Source: Circinella umbellata (taxonomy: Eukaryota > Mucoromycota > Mucoromycetes > Mucorales > Lichtheimiaceae). From it: a stretch of 64,000 nucleotides of DNA. Shown here in pieces: positions 1 to 16,493 of this stretch (within the stretch, counting starts at the first letter, position 1; each line of letters begins with the position of its first letter). A program made the translations under genes and the position numbers. The DNA lies in contig JAIWNF010000014.1 in assembly GCA_025093555.1 (NCBI GenBank), positions 620,001 through 684,000 of the forward strand. The letters run 5' to 3'. The notes below the pieces were generated by a model. The model was given only the letters and a program-made list of their open reading frames with translations. It made no database searches and was not told the DNA's origin.

Positions 1-3000
1 CTTTTGGATATGTGGAGGTCGAAACCATGGGAATAACGAAGGGTAGAAATCACCGTAGGCCCAGTGGTGATGCTACCACACTACTCGACAAAAACGAAGG
101 GTGCTTATATCTGACATCTACTAAATATTATGGGGTCGTGCATTTTTATTTCACGGCCAATTTTATGTAAAACGTGCATCTCGGTGATCCAGATGGATAG
201 CTGGTCCTGCAAAAATTGGGACCAGCTCTTTTGGTCGCATGATCAATTATATATTGGAAAGCTTTAGAGTAACAATCAATGAAAATATCCGTGTCGGTTG
301 CTATGTTACTGGGGCGGAATGTTTCAAGGATTTTTTAACAAGACGCGCGGTAAACTCCACTCAGATTCAATAGTTTCCAATAGCCAAGCTTTTATATCCT
401 GGTATAGCTTTGTTTTACTTTCCACTAATAATTTCATTGTCTGTCTAATAAAATTATACGTTAATAAATATATCTGTTTTACAATTTTTACTTGAACATT
501 CAAAATATAATAAAAGCAAAATCATTTACCTGTTAATTGTTTCAAAAATAAAGGCAATAAACATTCATTATATCACATCATAGAGTCATTCAAAAAAAAA
601 AAAGATCCTTAGTACTATTTCGCTCTTAAAATTACTGCATTTAAACTTTCATTTCACCTCTTGTTCTGCATCTGGTTCATAGAGTGTCCACAAACACTAT
701 CTATTGCTAAGTTTATTGCGATCACCATTTGTGATGGAAATATCTAATATGAAGTTATTATCATCCCTTTCCAAAATAAAATAAAATAAATGCATTATGA
801 TTACAGAAAATATAATATTTTTTCAAGGCGGATCCTATAAACTCTAAAAATTCTGAAGTAATTTATTTTTACGTAATGTAAGAAAACAAATCCACAGTAA
901 TCCTTATCTCAATATATCTTCCTTATTTAATATATAAAGTTTTTGCTTTCACGGTGCACATTAAGGTAAGCATACCTTATTACATCTAATTTACAAGATG
1001 TACATCACATCACTATCATTATTATAAGCTTTCTTACTTTGAGAAACAAACAAGGGTACCCATCATTTATTGATTGCTCCTTATAATAATTATTGTACGT
1101 ATTTCATAATGCACTTGGCCATTGATGAGACAAGGGGTTCTTGATATGTTATTATAATGACTGATGATTGAAGTAGATAGTCGTAACAATAAATAATATG
1201 CTACACTAATTAGAAATAAAAAGATTCTAGACACTTGGTTTTTATCTCGTTCAAAACTCAAAAATGATGAAAATCTTTTTGTTTATCCGATGGGTTATGC
1301 ATTTAATTTCATCGTCTTGCATGAATTACATAAAATGTGTCACCGACAATGAAATGGCGGACTCTTTTTTTTTTACCCTTTATTTCTTTAGGGGTCCCTT
1401 TCCTGGATGATATGAATCGAGACCTTTTTTTTATTATTATTATTGATTAATAAAGTTTTCAAGGTCACTTTTGTAAATAAAAAAAAAAAAGGCTTATCAT
1501 TGTTTTATAATAAAGTGCCCTGTTCTGATTCTTTTTACAACTTCTGTCGTATAAATTATTTCATTGTTGCCACAGTAGCCTCCATCATTATATTTATGCA
1601 TTACAATTATATTGATGTATTATTTACCAGGAAAAGGGGTTCCCATCAAGAAAGGCCGTAGCAACTAATTTTTTCTTTAAAACTTCCAACAGAGGCTTAT
1701 TTTTATCATTCTGTTGAGATGCCTATAATACATAGAATTTTAATGAACTGTGGTAGTGTTATCAATGACCAAGCTATTACTAGTATTAATACTAGCACTA
1801 GCACTATTACTAGCATCAAATCATTATAGAAAAAAGTTATTTCTAGCACATCGACGTGTTTTTTTCTGTTGGTTTAATAATATTATATCTTATCTCCCCT
1901 TTTTTTAGTTCTATCAATTTTTTAATAATTAAACTAGTTTGTACAAGTTTATCACTAATAATAGTTTATACTAATGCTGAATTACAATTCCTTCTTCTTT
2001 TTTTTTTGATAATATAAAAAGCAATCATGATAGGTTCTTATATAGTATTATTATTAGTGGACAACGTTGTGTGGTTGTTACACTACCCCCATTCTTCTTC
2101 TTTTTTTACTCTTTTTATCTTTAACAACGAGTTATAATAGTGCTAATTAAGAGTAGCGTCCTTTTTTTTTGTCTTGTTTTTCTTTGGGGGAATCTAATAA
2201 AAAAAAGTTCAATTCTTGCTGTATATATATTGATGATTGCTCTTGTTTGAGCCAAATAGCAAGGGGGGGAAGGAGTGAAAGTGAAGTTGAAAACATACTT
2301 GGCAATAATAATTACGAAAAGAAATGTTATATAGTATCAGCTACTATGAATGATAATAACCATGAGGGGTTCCTGCTAATTGATCAAATAGACTTGTTGC
2401 TAATATTTTCTCGACAAAAGTTGATTCAAAGGGGGCTGATACAGAAAAAAAAAAGAAAGGGCCAGTTAAAGAAGACTCGTCCCCATTATTATTATTATTA
2501 ACAGAATGATTTTTCATACCATTATTACAAACAACATATATTTTTTCTCCTACATGCTTGGTTATTCGAACAAAGAAAATAAGTATTTAATGATAATAAT
2601 TGCTACTTACTCATATTATACAACATCTTTTTTTCATTTTAATTTTTGCGTTGAACTCGGACACCATAATTTTTTTTAAAAAAAAATAATAATAACTTAG
2701 TATCATATTGTATAGTAACAGATAATACTGATAATAATATAATTTCTTGGTATTGATAAAGGGTTGTCACTCACTAAAACTTATTTACTACCTCATTATG
2801 AGTAGTACTAATATCTTATTATATTCTTTTTAGAAAAAGGTCACTATTTCAAAAATAGCTTTCTTTTTTTTTTTTTCTTTAGAATAAGACCGAGATAAGT
2901 TAAAAATGATGTTTTAATGCCGAGAGATGTTTTTTTTCATTGTGAAACCATATGGGGATTTCTTTTATAAACTATTTTTGGTTTAGTTTAAAAAAAATCT

Positions 3001-4926
3001 TTAACAAGAAACATGTTTTTTATGCGTGAACTTTATATTTTAAATCTGTGTTAGAAAAAATAGGAGCGAATCTATATACCTTTTTCAGTTTATTAAAAAT
3101 TGTTGTTACTAAGTAGTAACCGTCGTAATTATTGTTTGATTAAAGTACATAAACAAGAGGGCATTAATCAATATCAATATTTATGTTGATAGTTGTTGAA
3201 GGATAATTAAATTGGACAAGACTCATTATAGTAAAGAAGGATACTCATCTCCGAAAAAAAAAAAGAATCAACACTTTCTTTGTTTACCTTTACATGAAAG
3301 GTAGTTAGTACGTAAAATAATGATTTTTTAAAATAGGGGGGGAGGTTGTCTGTGAATTAATATTATTAGTTCAGGAGGCAACACCGATCAATTTTTGTGG
3401 GTTTTTTTTTTTAAAGTTTCAAAAGAATAAGTAGGTCCTTGCACATTTTGAGTGGCAAGAAGAGGAGAAAAAGATGAAAGATAACAGAAAAAAATAAAAG
3501 CACGTCATTTACATCATATAGTGTTATACATCCCCTATTTTATTTTATTTTTACCACTAATAGAATAGATCCCGCAATTTGAGTGCAGGCGGTAAAATAA
3601 AATAAAAAAAAAGAGAGAGAGAGAAAAGGAAGTTACAAAGAACCCGAATTTAAATTTTGTTAGCTACCACGAGGATATTTGATAACATGTTTTCTAATGT
3701 CTATACTATTGTTGTTTAGAGTGTAGAAATAATAGCAAGAAACTAAATTTACACATTAAAAAAAGAAAAAGTTTATGTTTCCGTTTTACAAAAAGAATCG
3801 TTGCTGAGTTACATAAAAAAACACGTAGCATAAAACGAATGGCATAAAAGTTACGGAAAAGAATGTTGTGTAACTAACAAAGCAAACTGTCAAAATAATA
3901 TTTTACACGTGATATATAACAGAAAAAAAATATTGTAATTTATCTAAGGGTAGCAAAATAATCTAATTTTTTTTTTCTTGGAATGTAAATAATATACTAA
4001 TGAACCCAAAAAAATAAAATCATTAGAACCAAATATATACATAAATGTATATGTCCAAGTGTATCACTCTTATCCGAATCTTATCCGATAACTTAAATAG
4101 AAAAGAAGAGGGTAAGAGTGTATAAAGATCAGATCAATTATTAGACAGGAAAAAAAAAAAGTATTATTGTTTATACTATCTAAAAGTAGTAGTATTATTA
4201 TTGATCGACACGAGTAAAGTTTTTTCTTTTTCTACTGATTTACCGTGGTCAGATCTCCGTTTCATTATACTCATTATGTGACAATGGACACTACTCTATT
4301 ATCAACGCGTGTTAACCTTCATTTATCGTTCCCTTTCTACAACCCCCCCCCCAAAAAAAACACGCTCCTTTTTTTTCATTCTTCTAACCTCCTTTTCCAA
4401 GGAAAGAGAAAAAAAAAGAAAGCGATCTTTTTATATATTTATAGTTAAATATATATCCTACCTACTCAATTAGGTAACACTTTTTTTTTCTTCTTTTAAT
4501 TACCATTTTCTGCAACATCATGATCGTCAGGGGGGAGAAGGTTCAAAAAAAAAATTGAGAAGAAAATGTGTAATTGTGTCTTGATAACAAGAAATTTTTA
4601 TTCTTTATTTTTGTAACTAATATAAATCACGACTGGCATGTTTCCACCAAAATAAAATAGAAAACACACTTTTTATATAAATATAAAAGAGTGAGAAAAA
4701 AGAAAAGCGTTTTATAACTTCTTTATTTCTTATAGTCATTTTATAACCTTCTTTTTTTTTTCTACTTATCTCTTTCCAGTCCTTTACTTTTTTTCTCTTT
4801 CTCTTTTTCTCTTTTTCTTTTTCTCTTTATATTTTTATTATCATTTTTGTATAAATAACTATATCAACAAATAGCATTCATATTTTGTATATATATATAT
4901 ATATTACATTTCATTTCAAAACAACA
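1..4926. other. Gene-free AT-rich stretch upstream of the MFS gene
   Basis: No reading frame here resembles a known family. The first 350 bases are less AT-rich than the rest and contain a 9-bp perfect hairpin (199-207 pairing with 219-227). The remainder is homopolymer-rich DNA with poly-A/T, CTTTTT and TATA runs. The longest open frame (2169-2501) is of a length expected by chance at this AT content. The pyrimidine-rich run at about 4750-4830 and the TA repeat just before 4900 probably form the 5' leader of the MFS gene. Confidence 0.6.
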
Positions 4927-7202
4927 ATGTCTCAAAAACAACAACAACAAACACATCATCGTTCATCTAGTGCACCTTGTGTATCCCATTTCCATCGACA
5001 AAATTCTGTTCGAACCCTTGTTACAAGTAGTGATGACAGTGCTACTATCATGAGCCGAAGATCCAATAAAGATACCAATAGTATGGATGATAATGCAAGT
5101 ACCATTGTAAATGAAAATGATTCTTTATCTCGATCTGGATCAAAACGTAGTCAGAAACGTTTAACAGACTGGGAAGGTGTAACAACAATCAATTTATTCA
5201 ATGAAAAATATGGTAGCACTGATAACACGACTCGTCATAACAATAATAATTCATCAAATGATGATGATGACGATATTGAACGAAGATCAGATACCACCAT
5301 TCAACAAGAAATTCAAAAAACAAATGATGAACCTTATTCTATATTTTCCAAATGGAAAAAACGATGGATTGTTTTATTGGCTTCTGTAGCTGCATTTTTT
5401 GCTCCATTTTCTGTAAACAGTTATTTTCCAGCCATGAATACTGTTGAAGTGGTAAGTTGAATATTATTCGTTATTTATTAAGTTTGATTTGAAAATTTAT
5501 TCTAACGAAAGGAAATACATTGTTTTGTTTAGGATTTAAATATAACATCACAACAAGTGTAAGTATAAAAAGTGTGATTATTCATACTGATATGATATTT
5601 ACGTAACAACAAAAAAAAAAGCAATAATTAACAAGATTAACTCATTACAATACTAATTTTGTTTCTAATATAGAAACTTGTCCGTTACTGTATTTATGAT
5701 ATGGCAAGCCTTATCACCTTCATTTTGGAGTTCTTTAGCAGATACTCGTGGTCGTCGACCTGTATATATTGCAACACTATTTATATATATTTTAGCATGT
5801 GTTGGTCTTGCTCTTGTTTCCAATTATACATTACTTTTAGTATTTCGTATGCTTCAAGCATTTGGTGCTAGTTCTGTCATTGCTATTGGTGCTGGTACTA
5901 TTGGTAACTATTATTTTATTATTGGTCATTCTTCTATATTTGGTATTCTCATCAAAAAAAAAAAAAAAAAAGAATGGAAACTAACAATAATGACACTGTT
6001 CATTCATTTTTTTTTTTAGCTGATGTAACTCATCCTGCAGAACGAGGTGGTTATATTGGATGGTATTCTCTCGGATGGAATCTAGGTCCTGTTGTTGGTC
6101 CCGCTGTAGGAGGTGTTGTATCTCAATACATGGGATGGCGATGGATTTTTTGGTTTTTAGCCATTTTTGGTGGTGCTCATTGGATCTTATTGGGATTTTG
6201 TCTTCCTGAAACTTTACGCTCACTTGTGGGTAATGGTTCAGGTTATGCAAACCCTACACCTTCTCAATGGTGGAAACACCGAAAAGAAAAAAAGAAGTTC
6301 AAGAAGCAACAACAAGAACAAAGTGACGATGAAAGACAACCTATTGCTCCTATCAAATCAATCAAAGTAAAGCAAACTTGGACCCAATGGCTTCTTGGTC
6401 CCTTACAACCTTTATTGTATGCTAAAGAAAAGGATGTTTTAATCTTGCTCGTTTATTACAGTGTTCAATATGCTGCTTGTTATGCTGTGACCACCAGTAT
6501 TCCAATTTTATTCAGCAAATTGTATAATTTAAATGAAATGATGATCGGTTTATCTTATTTTCCTAATGGTTTCGGTTGCATTGTGGGGTCAATTGTTCAG
6601 GGCAAAATATTAAATCGAGATTATACACGCATGAAACGACGATTTTCAACTTTTCCTGTAACTGAACCATCCGATTTGGATCTTCCTATTGAACATGCTC
6701 GTATGCGTACTGTTTGGATTCATTCATTGATTTTTAATGTTCTTCTTGTTGTTTATGGTTGGTGTCTTTATGTCAAAACTCACATTGGTGTTGCTTTAGC
6801 TATTCAATTTGTTTGTAAGTATCTTGCCAATTTGTGTATTTTTTTTTCAGTTATCTAATAATTGAAACACTTTATTAATTTATTTACATGATTCTATATT
6901 TAATTATAGTGGGATTTACATCACAAGCTATATTCAATGCTATTCAAACATTACTTGTTGACTTGTATCCTACACGGTCCGCATCTATTACTGCATCTAA
7001 TAACATTTTTCGTTGTTTAGCAGGTGCTGGAGCTACCACTATTATCTTACCTGCTCTTGAATTAGTCGATGCAGGTTGGACATTTACAATTGCTTCTGTT
7101 ATTCTTTTAATTTCTCGAATTCCTTTATTTTTTGAACTTAAACACGGTTCTCGATGGCGTCGTGAACGTGCTGAACGTCTTGCTATGCAACAACAAAATT
7201 AA
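4927..7202 (+). CDS. MFS transporter, DHA1 (drug:H+ antiporter) family
   Basis: This is a proton-coupled exporter of the major facilitator superfamily, probably in the plasma membrane. I read five exons: 4927-5451, 5533-5558, 5674-5903, 6020-6814 and 6910-7202. All have GT-AG ends and the frame stays open. The N-terminal 140 residues are a Ser/Asn/Asp-rich cytoplasmic tail. TM1 follows at about residue 150 and ends in NSYFPAMNTVEV. Motif A appears as SSLADTRGRRPVY. The antiporter motif C appears as GWNLGPVVGPAVGG, which supports the 12-TM DHA1 (Qdr/Tpo/Dtr1-like) group. A charged loop (KHRKEKKKFKK) separates the two halves. The C-terminus ends shortly after the last membrane segment. An ATG at 4885 is in frame, but 4927 (context ACAACAATGTC) begins the plausible protein. 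Substrate cannot be told from sequence. The gene converges on the MYST gene 587 bp away. Confidence 0.9.
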
Positions 7203-7789
7203 AAAAAAAATGTACTATCCTCCCTCCATCTTCCCCTTACCATCTCCCCCCCCCCTTTTTTTTTTATTCATATTATAAAAAATGAACCTCTTTGTTATAT
7301 ATAGTATTCCCCATTCTTTCTTTCTTTCTTCCCCTCCCCCTTCAAAACCTTTTGATTCAAAAGCATAAAAAAAAATATCCTGTTACATTCTCATCTTATC
7401 AAAATTAAAATCGAAAAAAAAAACAGAAAAAGATTGTACTTTTAAAAAAAAAAAAAACATTTTTCAGGTTATTATACAAGTTTGACAGAAATTAATGTAT
7501 TTTACTATTTACACAATTTTTATCACGAATAAATTTAGAAATCACATTACAATTAATTATCTAATTTTTTAATAATAACAATGATGATGATGAGAATGAT
7601 TATAAGAAATGATAATGAAATGATGAGTTTGATAAACTAATAAGAGGTTATATATATATGTATATATATAAAGATGAAGAGGATGGGGTGAGTATAGAGA
7701 ATATAAATTTGGACAGAAAAGGATTGTGGCATGCAAAAAAAAAGGTATTATTATTGTTATTATTATTATTATTTGTTATTTAATAGTAT
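7203..7789. other. Convergent intergenic region (3' ends of MFS and MYST genes)
   Basis: AT-rich 3' flanks with C-rich, A-rich and TA-dinucleotide tracts. No gene is seen. The region must contain both genes' polyadenylation signals, but none stands out. Confidence 0.6.
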
Positions 7790-10115
<2,326 letters not shown>

Positions 10116-13100
10116 TTTGAAATATTCTTTTTTAGAATTAAAAAAAAAAAAGTATGTATATTATATAAAAGGGTATTTTGAAAAAGAGAGTTTGAGTGTG
10201 TGTGTGTGTGTGTGTGAGTGAGTGTGTGGGGGCAGCCCAAAAAAATAAAAAAGAGAGAGGTTTGTCGGAATTCAATATATGTTAGCGGACTTTATGTTCT
10301 TCACCTGTTACGCTTTTGTGTCACCACAACACGAAACAGAATATAATAAAAGAGGGTATTCATGTCTCTCTTTCTTTTTTTCCGATTACCATTTTTTTTA
10401 AGGTAGTTTATTATTGTTATTATTAATACAATTCATTTTTATGATTGATTTAATTACTATTTCAAATAATAAAATACATAAGAAATAATTCAATGATGAA
10501 ATGATAATAATAATAGTAATAATAATAAAAAGAATAAATATCCATGTGATTCATATTTTTATCGTTATTATAAGAACTACCAGCTGACAAGGAATTTGGA
10601 ACAGGGGACCTGAGGAAATAAATACTTTAGTAGAGATAAATGATATGAAAAGGAAATAATCTTTTATTATTTTCATAAAGAAAAGGTTAAATAATTCTTT
10701 TTCTTTTTACTGATCGCGTAGTACAATAATAGTATGTGTAACGAATAAGTTTACAATTCTATGTCATTTTTTTTTGTAAATAGACCCCAAATAATATATC
10801 TTGTTTTTTGTAATAGAAATAAACTCTACTAATTAAAGAAAATTGTTATTCGATAAAAACTGAACAAAAAAACAAAAAAAAAAGTGCTATTATTATTGGT
10901 AGTTAGGGAGAGTAGAGAAGAAGAAAAACATAAATCCAGAAAACGTTTTTTTTTTTCAAATAAGGAGAAAAAGTTAGCTTTGGCTGAATTCAAAAAAAAA
11001 AAAAAAGTTTATGCACTTATTATATTACATATCTATCAAATAGTATAACAAGTAAAAAAAATGAATAAAGGAAATATACGTACATTATGAATATGATAAT
11101 AGGAAATAGATAGAATACTTATCAAGAAAGAGTAGAGTAATCAAATAAGGTTACTACTTTTTTATAAGCTTACTTTTTTCATGTTGCATTCATCCCTAAT
11201 AAAGGAAATACTAAATGTGTAAAGTATGGAAACTTATTACGAATATAGTTGTCTGTTCATAATAGTGAAAAAAATTAAGTTCTAGCTTATCGAGATTTCT
11301 CTATTTATGGATTATTAGATGCTTTACATATTCAACGCACCTGACAAAAAAGAAAGACATACTAATCGCATATTATTATTATTATTATTATTCTACATAG
11401 TGAACATTATTCTACATAGCTCGCCATTTGAAAAAGGGAGAAGTTCTCTTTCTTTTTTTTTTTGTTGAAGATAAAGAGTAAAAAAAAAAGGGAGACGAGG
11501 TAGGTAGATGGACAAGGAGAAAAAAAGATGAAAGGGTATTTCTGTGGAAGAACTGTACATTATACGTACAAAAGCGAAAGAAGAAAATAAAAGAAGGGGG
11601 GAGATAGAGAAAGGTGTGGCGTTGATATCTATTTGTTCGTGGTGATTGAGATATATGATTTACTCAAACGTCTTCAATTCGATTATTACTATACATACTC
11701 ATTCAATTAAAAGATAAGAAAAGAATGATAGTATGTAAATAATGATATAAATTTTATAATATCATGTATTGTGTATTATGTATTATATATAAAAGCTAGC
11801 ATTATGTTCCTAATATTCTTACTACTTAGCTGTAAGTTTTACAAGATCAGTTATCAATATATTCCGAGAAACTACATCATTTTTTTTATGCTGCTGAAGA
11901 AAACGGTCATATGTCCCTTGATCTATAACTTTTTTTTAGGATGACGGGAGGAGACCCTATAATAGCTTGAGCTAAAAACTATAATAAACACCAACTACTT
12001 TTTTTCTTGGAACAAACTTGTAGATAATACTATATAATTAGTAGTTACTAAATATCTAGTAAATAATAAATGGTGTATAGAATATGACAATAAAGGAACC
12101 AAGTATTTTACTATTTATATATATTGGACTTTATACAATATTACATACGTACAACAATGTTATTATTAATCTTATAACACAATCTCTTATTCCATATAGC
12201 AAAAAAAAAATAATAATAATAATAATTAAGATTAAAGTTCGGCTTCGTCATGATATATAGTTCAATTTCAAGAAGTGATATACATATATGGAACTTGATT
12301 CTGTATTATTTATTATTATGCAATAGAGGTAATAATTATATACATAATACCAAAAAAACAAAATATTTATAGATATACATGTTACTTTTATAATAAACCC
12401 CTCATTTCATTTTCACTTTGTTGAGATATTCATTTCTTAAAGGTAGGATAATATAGAACCGCATTAGAATGTTATCATTCAATGTTCTAGATTGGTCCGG
12501 AGGGGGATGTTTAGAAAAGTTGGAACAGGGAAACAGAAAAATGTCTTTTATATATGGTAGATAAATATATGATCACACGTAGTATAGACAGTCTATGTCT
12601 CTTTCTATATCTGTGGTTATTATGAGTATAATTAGGAAAAAGGTGTACGTAATAGTAGCACTATACTTAGAAAAAAAAAAGGAGAAAAGCCACCTGGCAA
12701 CAAGGAGTATCAATACTCTATGTCTATTCTTCTTCTTTTATTTTATAAAATAGGAAATAACTTTATTATCTTTTCTCCTTCAAAATATATATTCCCGTCA
12801 AAGAAGTAATTATTGCCAAATTCTTTTTTCTATTCTATTTTAACTCGTGTTATTGTTCAACTCATACAACTTTTTTTTTATTTGTTCCATTTTTTTTACA
12901 ACAACAACCACACAAAGTATATGAAAACACGTTGTCATGGTGATGGAAATAACATGTTGTCAAGTTGTAAAAATGAAAATGGGAAAAAAAAACCAATTTT
13001 AACATATAGAAATGTGGTTTTTTTTTCTTGTAAATCAAGTGAGAACAGACCACTTCCACCCCCCATCTCATCTTCTTTATTGGTGTAATAGTACATACAC

Positions 13101-15182
13101 CAATAGCAACAAGTAAATGACAATAACCTCCTTATTATTATTATTTTTTGATCGATCTGATCATGTAATTAGTAATAATGAATAGAAACGCATGAAAAAG
13201 AAAACACATTATTTACTACATGCTTGTTACCATTCGTATGCAAATGTTATTTTGCTAGGACATATACATATACATAAAAATTAATATGTTTGGCACCACT
13301 AGACTATTACAATTTTATTTTTATTTTTGGTTATCAACCAATAAATTGGTCATGTTAGTTTTTTCTTTTTTTAGTAAGTAGACATATTGATATACATTTA
13401 AAAATGATGACACCTTTCCACTGCCCCTCCCCCTTCTTTTTTTTTTCTCTCATCTTTTTGTCTGTGTATTAAAACATAAGCATATAATTATATAAGAATA
13501 AGGGGTGCTCAAAATACTAATAATAATAAAAAATTAGGGTTAATGCGCATAATATTTTTTGGTTAGAAAAAAAAAAGAGGTTTGCCTATCAAGCATAATT
13601 TAGTAAATTATGCTTCATTATTATATGCATTATATGCATCTTTTTCTTTTTTGTTTTTTATTATCTAGAATATGTCATGTGCATATGTAATACTTTATTC
13701 TTTATTTTTTGCCTTTCTATCTATAGAATGACATATTGTTTTTTCCTTTCTCTCTATTTTAGGCCGATTCCTTCAGTAATTTTGATTTTCTTTTTGAATG
13801 AGTTTCGAGGAGAAATAAGATTGCATCTTACGTATGTGCTCTTTTGTTTTTTAGCTTATTCTGTGATTATAAGGGGGTTGAAATGACCATAGATTGGGGG
13901 AACCAAAAAAAAAAAAAAAGGGAGATGATTGTTTTTAGTAAGAAATATACTAGATAATAGATGTTTCTACGTATATATATATATTTTCTTCTTTTCATAT
14001 TTCTAGGGAGAGAAAATAAAAGAATAACAGTAAATAAACTCACAGAAGAAATTTTGTTTGTTAACTATTATATATCTAATAGTTTATTATTATTAGGCAT
14101 TATAATATTCGTGGTTTGTGCACAATGATAATATCATTTATAGTCATTATGTGTATATCATGAATCATTCTTAGAGACTCAATACAATAATTTAAATCTA
14201 TTCTTCTATTAATATGTATTTCTAACTAAAAGACGATAAGGAAGAAACATATATCAAGGGTTGTTGTTCTTTTGGTGTGATTCATCGTTTCGTTTGTACT
14301 CTAAATAATAACTTATAATTGCAAGTAGCGTTATATTGTATGTAGCTAATGTGTCCGTCGTTAAACCGAATTCTTAACCAAAATGTGTCAAATATGTCAA
14401 AATGGAAATTTTGACCTGATTCTATTAATGAAATAATAAATTTAAAAATGGTTGTTATTTATCGTTGTTATAAAAAAAAGTTCTGTTGCTCTATATTGAT
14501 ATAACCCAAAAAAAAAAAATACAGGTTTAATGAATACAAGTACTACTTTCCCTTAGAGCCAAAAATAATAATAATAATAAAGGAGCTCATAAATGTAAAA
14601 AATATTAGAAACAAGAACGTTGTATACCTATGACTGGTGGTAAGTATCCAGAAATAGCTAGTAGTTAATAGTACTAGTAAGAGGCAAGATTTTGCCACTC
14701 TTACATGTTTTCTAAGTACGTTACATTAAAAAATGATCAACTAACAACAGCCATATAACAACTACTGGTTTTCCATCCCCCCCTCAACAAAAAAAAACAG
14801 TAATAAGATTACAGTTAAAGTATCACTAGACAACAAAAACATTGAGTAATAACTTTTAAAGAACGTAATTTAAGAGTATAATAATAATAATAATAATAGT
14901 AGTGTAGTTTTAATAATCATAGTAAACAGTAGCAATAAAATAAATATACGTAAACGTAATAATAACATCTTTATAGCCATGTCCATGATAACGACAGTAT
15001 ATATATTATGATAGTAATAATAATAACTTTTTTTTATCATTGGCTTTTTGTTTTTAAAGGGAAATACTGGGTAGTTACATGAGGATAATAATAGTACGTA
15101 GAAAGAGAGGGAGTGTTTTTTTTTTTTAAAAAAAAAAAAGTTACTGAATAACAGGAACAAAAATAACTGGGGTTAGAAGTTA
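10116..15182. other. 5-kb region without a recognisable gene
   Basis: Just upstream of the MYST gene is a GT microsatellite (about 10195-10228). The rest is AT-rich with ATT/AAT trinucleotide runs, for example near 11370-11395. A perfect 11-bp inverted repeat with a 3-base centre lies at 13591-13615. Open frames here (such as 12813-13088 and 13677-13886) are low-complexity and match no family I know. Small multi-exon genes could be hidden. Confidence 0.5.
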
Positions 15183-16493
15183 TTATTGTTTTTGTTTTTG
15201 TGATGTTGGACATCCTAATCCATAACTAACTCCTTTATATATTGCCACTGTACCCATTAATGTAAGTACTTCAGCTGATAATGAAACAAGATTTGCACAA
15301 AGGCCTGGAATAGTTTCTACTCCTGAAGGTAACAATTCTTCTTGTACTGTTTCTTCGGGTACTGGTGGTACTGAATAAAATGCCCATGTAGACCACCATC
15401 CTACAGCTGCTTGTTCTGTTGTTTTTATATGAACGTTACTGTTGTCATTAATAGTAATATTTATTTTCGGTTCATTCGAATTTTTAACTTTGATATACCC
15501 TTCATCTGAAGGAGATAAAGGAGGACTGGGTGGCATAATAGGTGCTTGTTTAATGGGCGGTGGTGACGGTGGTGGCGATAAAGTTGTTTCTGATAATAAT
15601 GATGATGATGATGATGTTGACTTGTTTTTTGAACGAGCTGCTAATAATAAAGCTTTTGCTCTTTGTGCAGCTGATGATATATTTTTACTCGAGCGAGTAG
15701 ATGTTAATTCAGAACGACCTCGTGGAGGATGTTGATGTTTCATCTGAAGGGGAACATCAGCATGATAAATGAATTCCAAAACGTCTGGTTTAAATCGAAG
15801 TTTTCTTTTTGAATGTATTATTCTGCTGTTGCTGTCGTCGTTGTTATCATTATTGTTTATAAAATCTAAGGATTCGCTATTAAAGTGATGATCCACAGGA
15901 AAACTTCGTCGTTTATATTTTTTTAAAGTATTTTTTCCTAATATTCTTTCAACGTATTCTTCTTTTGATAAATTACGTTTTGATAATGCTGGTTTTAATG
16001 TTGTTGTTGTTGTTGTTTCTGCTGCTTTTGTTGTTGTTGCAGTAGTAGTAGTAGTATTACAACCAAGCCTTTTTTCAAATTCTGTATCATTTTCATCTCG
16101 TCGAAATAATGGGCCATATAACCAAATGACATCTGAATTTTTTTGCCAATTAATAACGATAGGATCAATTTTAGGAGCCTTGGGATGACTTGCTTTGAAT
16201 TGACGCCAAGATATATTCTCTAATCGAGCCAACCGATATTCATCACTTAATAATCGATGTTTGTCTTTATTTAATGAAGATAAGATACGACTTGTTGCTT
16301 TAGATGAACCAAGACCCCATTGACGTAATGAATTATGTTGTTCTTCCAAATTATCATCTACTATCATGATTTTACGTTGTACTTGAGATATTTGACGTTT
16401 AAGTTCTTGAGATGCACATCCAAGATCTGAAGCATCCCATTGATGAGAAAAATAATCGACTGTTACAAAGTCTCTACCCATGTTGCATAACAA
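15183..16493 (-). CDS. DUF1752 / AreA-GATA-like-domain protein, possible PP1 regulator
   Basis: A single-exon frame of 436 residues. Near residues 85-130 it carries RLARLENISWRQF, KIDPIVINWQKNSDVIWLYGPL and similar stretches. These match the pattern (RLEN.SWR ... NW..D.DVTWLYGP) of the fungal DUF1752 domain, called the nitrogen-regulatory AreA GATA-like domain, without the GATA zinc finger itself. A central basic segment with KLRFKPDVLEF resembles the phosphatase-docking region of Reg1-type DUF1752 proteins, so a glucose or nitrogen signalling role is possible but inferred. The rest is Thr/Ser/Pro-rich disorder (poly-Thr, PPPSPPP). The C-terminus has a short, more hydrophobic segment (EVLTLMGTVAIYKGVSYGLG). 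A second Met four codons in (MGRDFVTV) may be the true start. VMA21 lies upstream in the same orientation. Confidence 0.75.
   Translation of the reverse strand: MLCNMGRDFVTVDYFSHQWDASDLGCASQELKRQISQVQRKIMIVDDNLEEQHNSLRQWGLGSSKATSRILSSLNKDKHRLLSDEYRLARLENISWRQFKASHPKAPKIDPIVINWQKNSDVIWLYGPLFRRDENDTEFEKRLGCNTTTTTATTTKAAETTTTTTLKPALSKRNLSKEEYVERILGKNTLKKYKRRSFPVDHHFNSESLDFINNNDNNDDSNSRIIHSKRKLRFKPDVLEFIYHADVPLQMKHQHPPRGRSELTSTRSSKNISSAAQRAKALLLAARSKNKSTSSSSSLLSETTLSPPPSPPPIKQAPIMPPSPPLSPSDEGYIKVKNSNEPKINITINDNSNVHIKTTEQAAVGWWSTWAFYSVPPVPEETVQEELLPSGVETIPGLCANLVSLSAEVLTLMGTVAIYKGVSYGLGCPTSQKQKQ

Noticed and set aside
2169..2501. 110-codon open frame without a neighbour gene
   Set aside because: About one random frame of this length is expected at this AT content. 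The translation is low-complexity and has no family features.
12813..13088. 91-codon frame rich in Phe, Asn and Lys
   Set aside because: It overlaps equally long frames on the other strand and consists of homopolymer-derived residues. No conserved motif.
15442..15735. 97-codon plus-strand frame inside the DUF1752 gene
   Set aside because: Antisense shadow of low-complexity triplet-repeat coding sequence.
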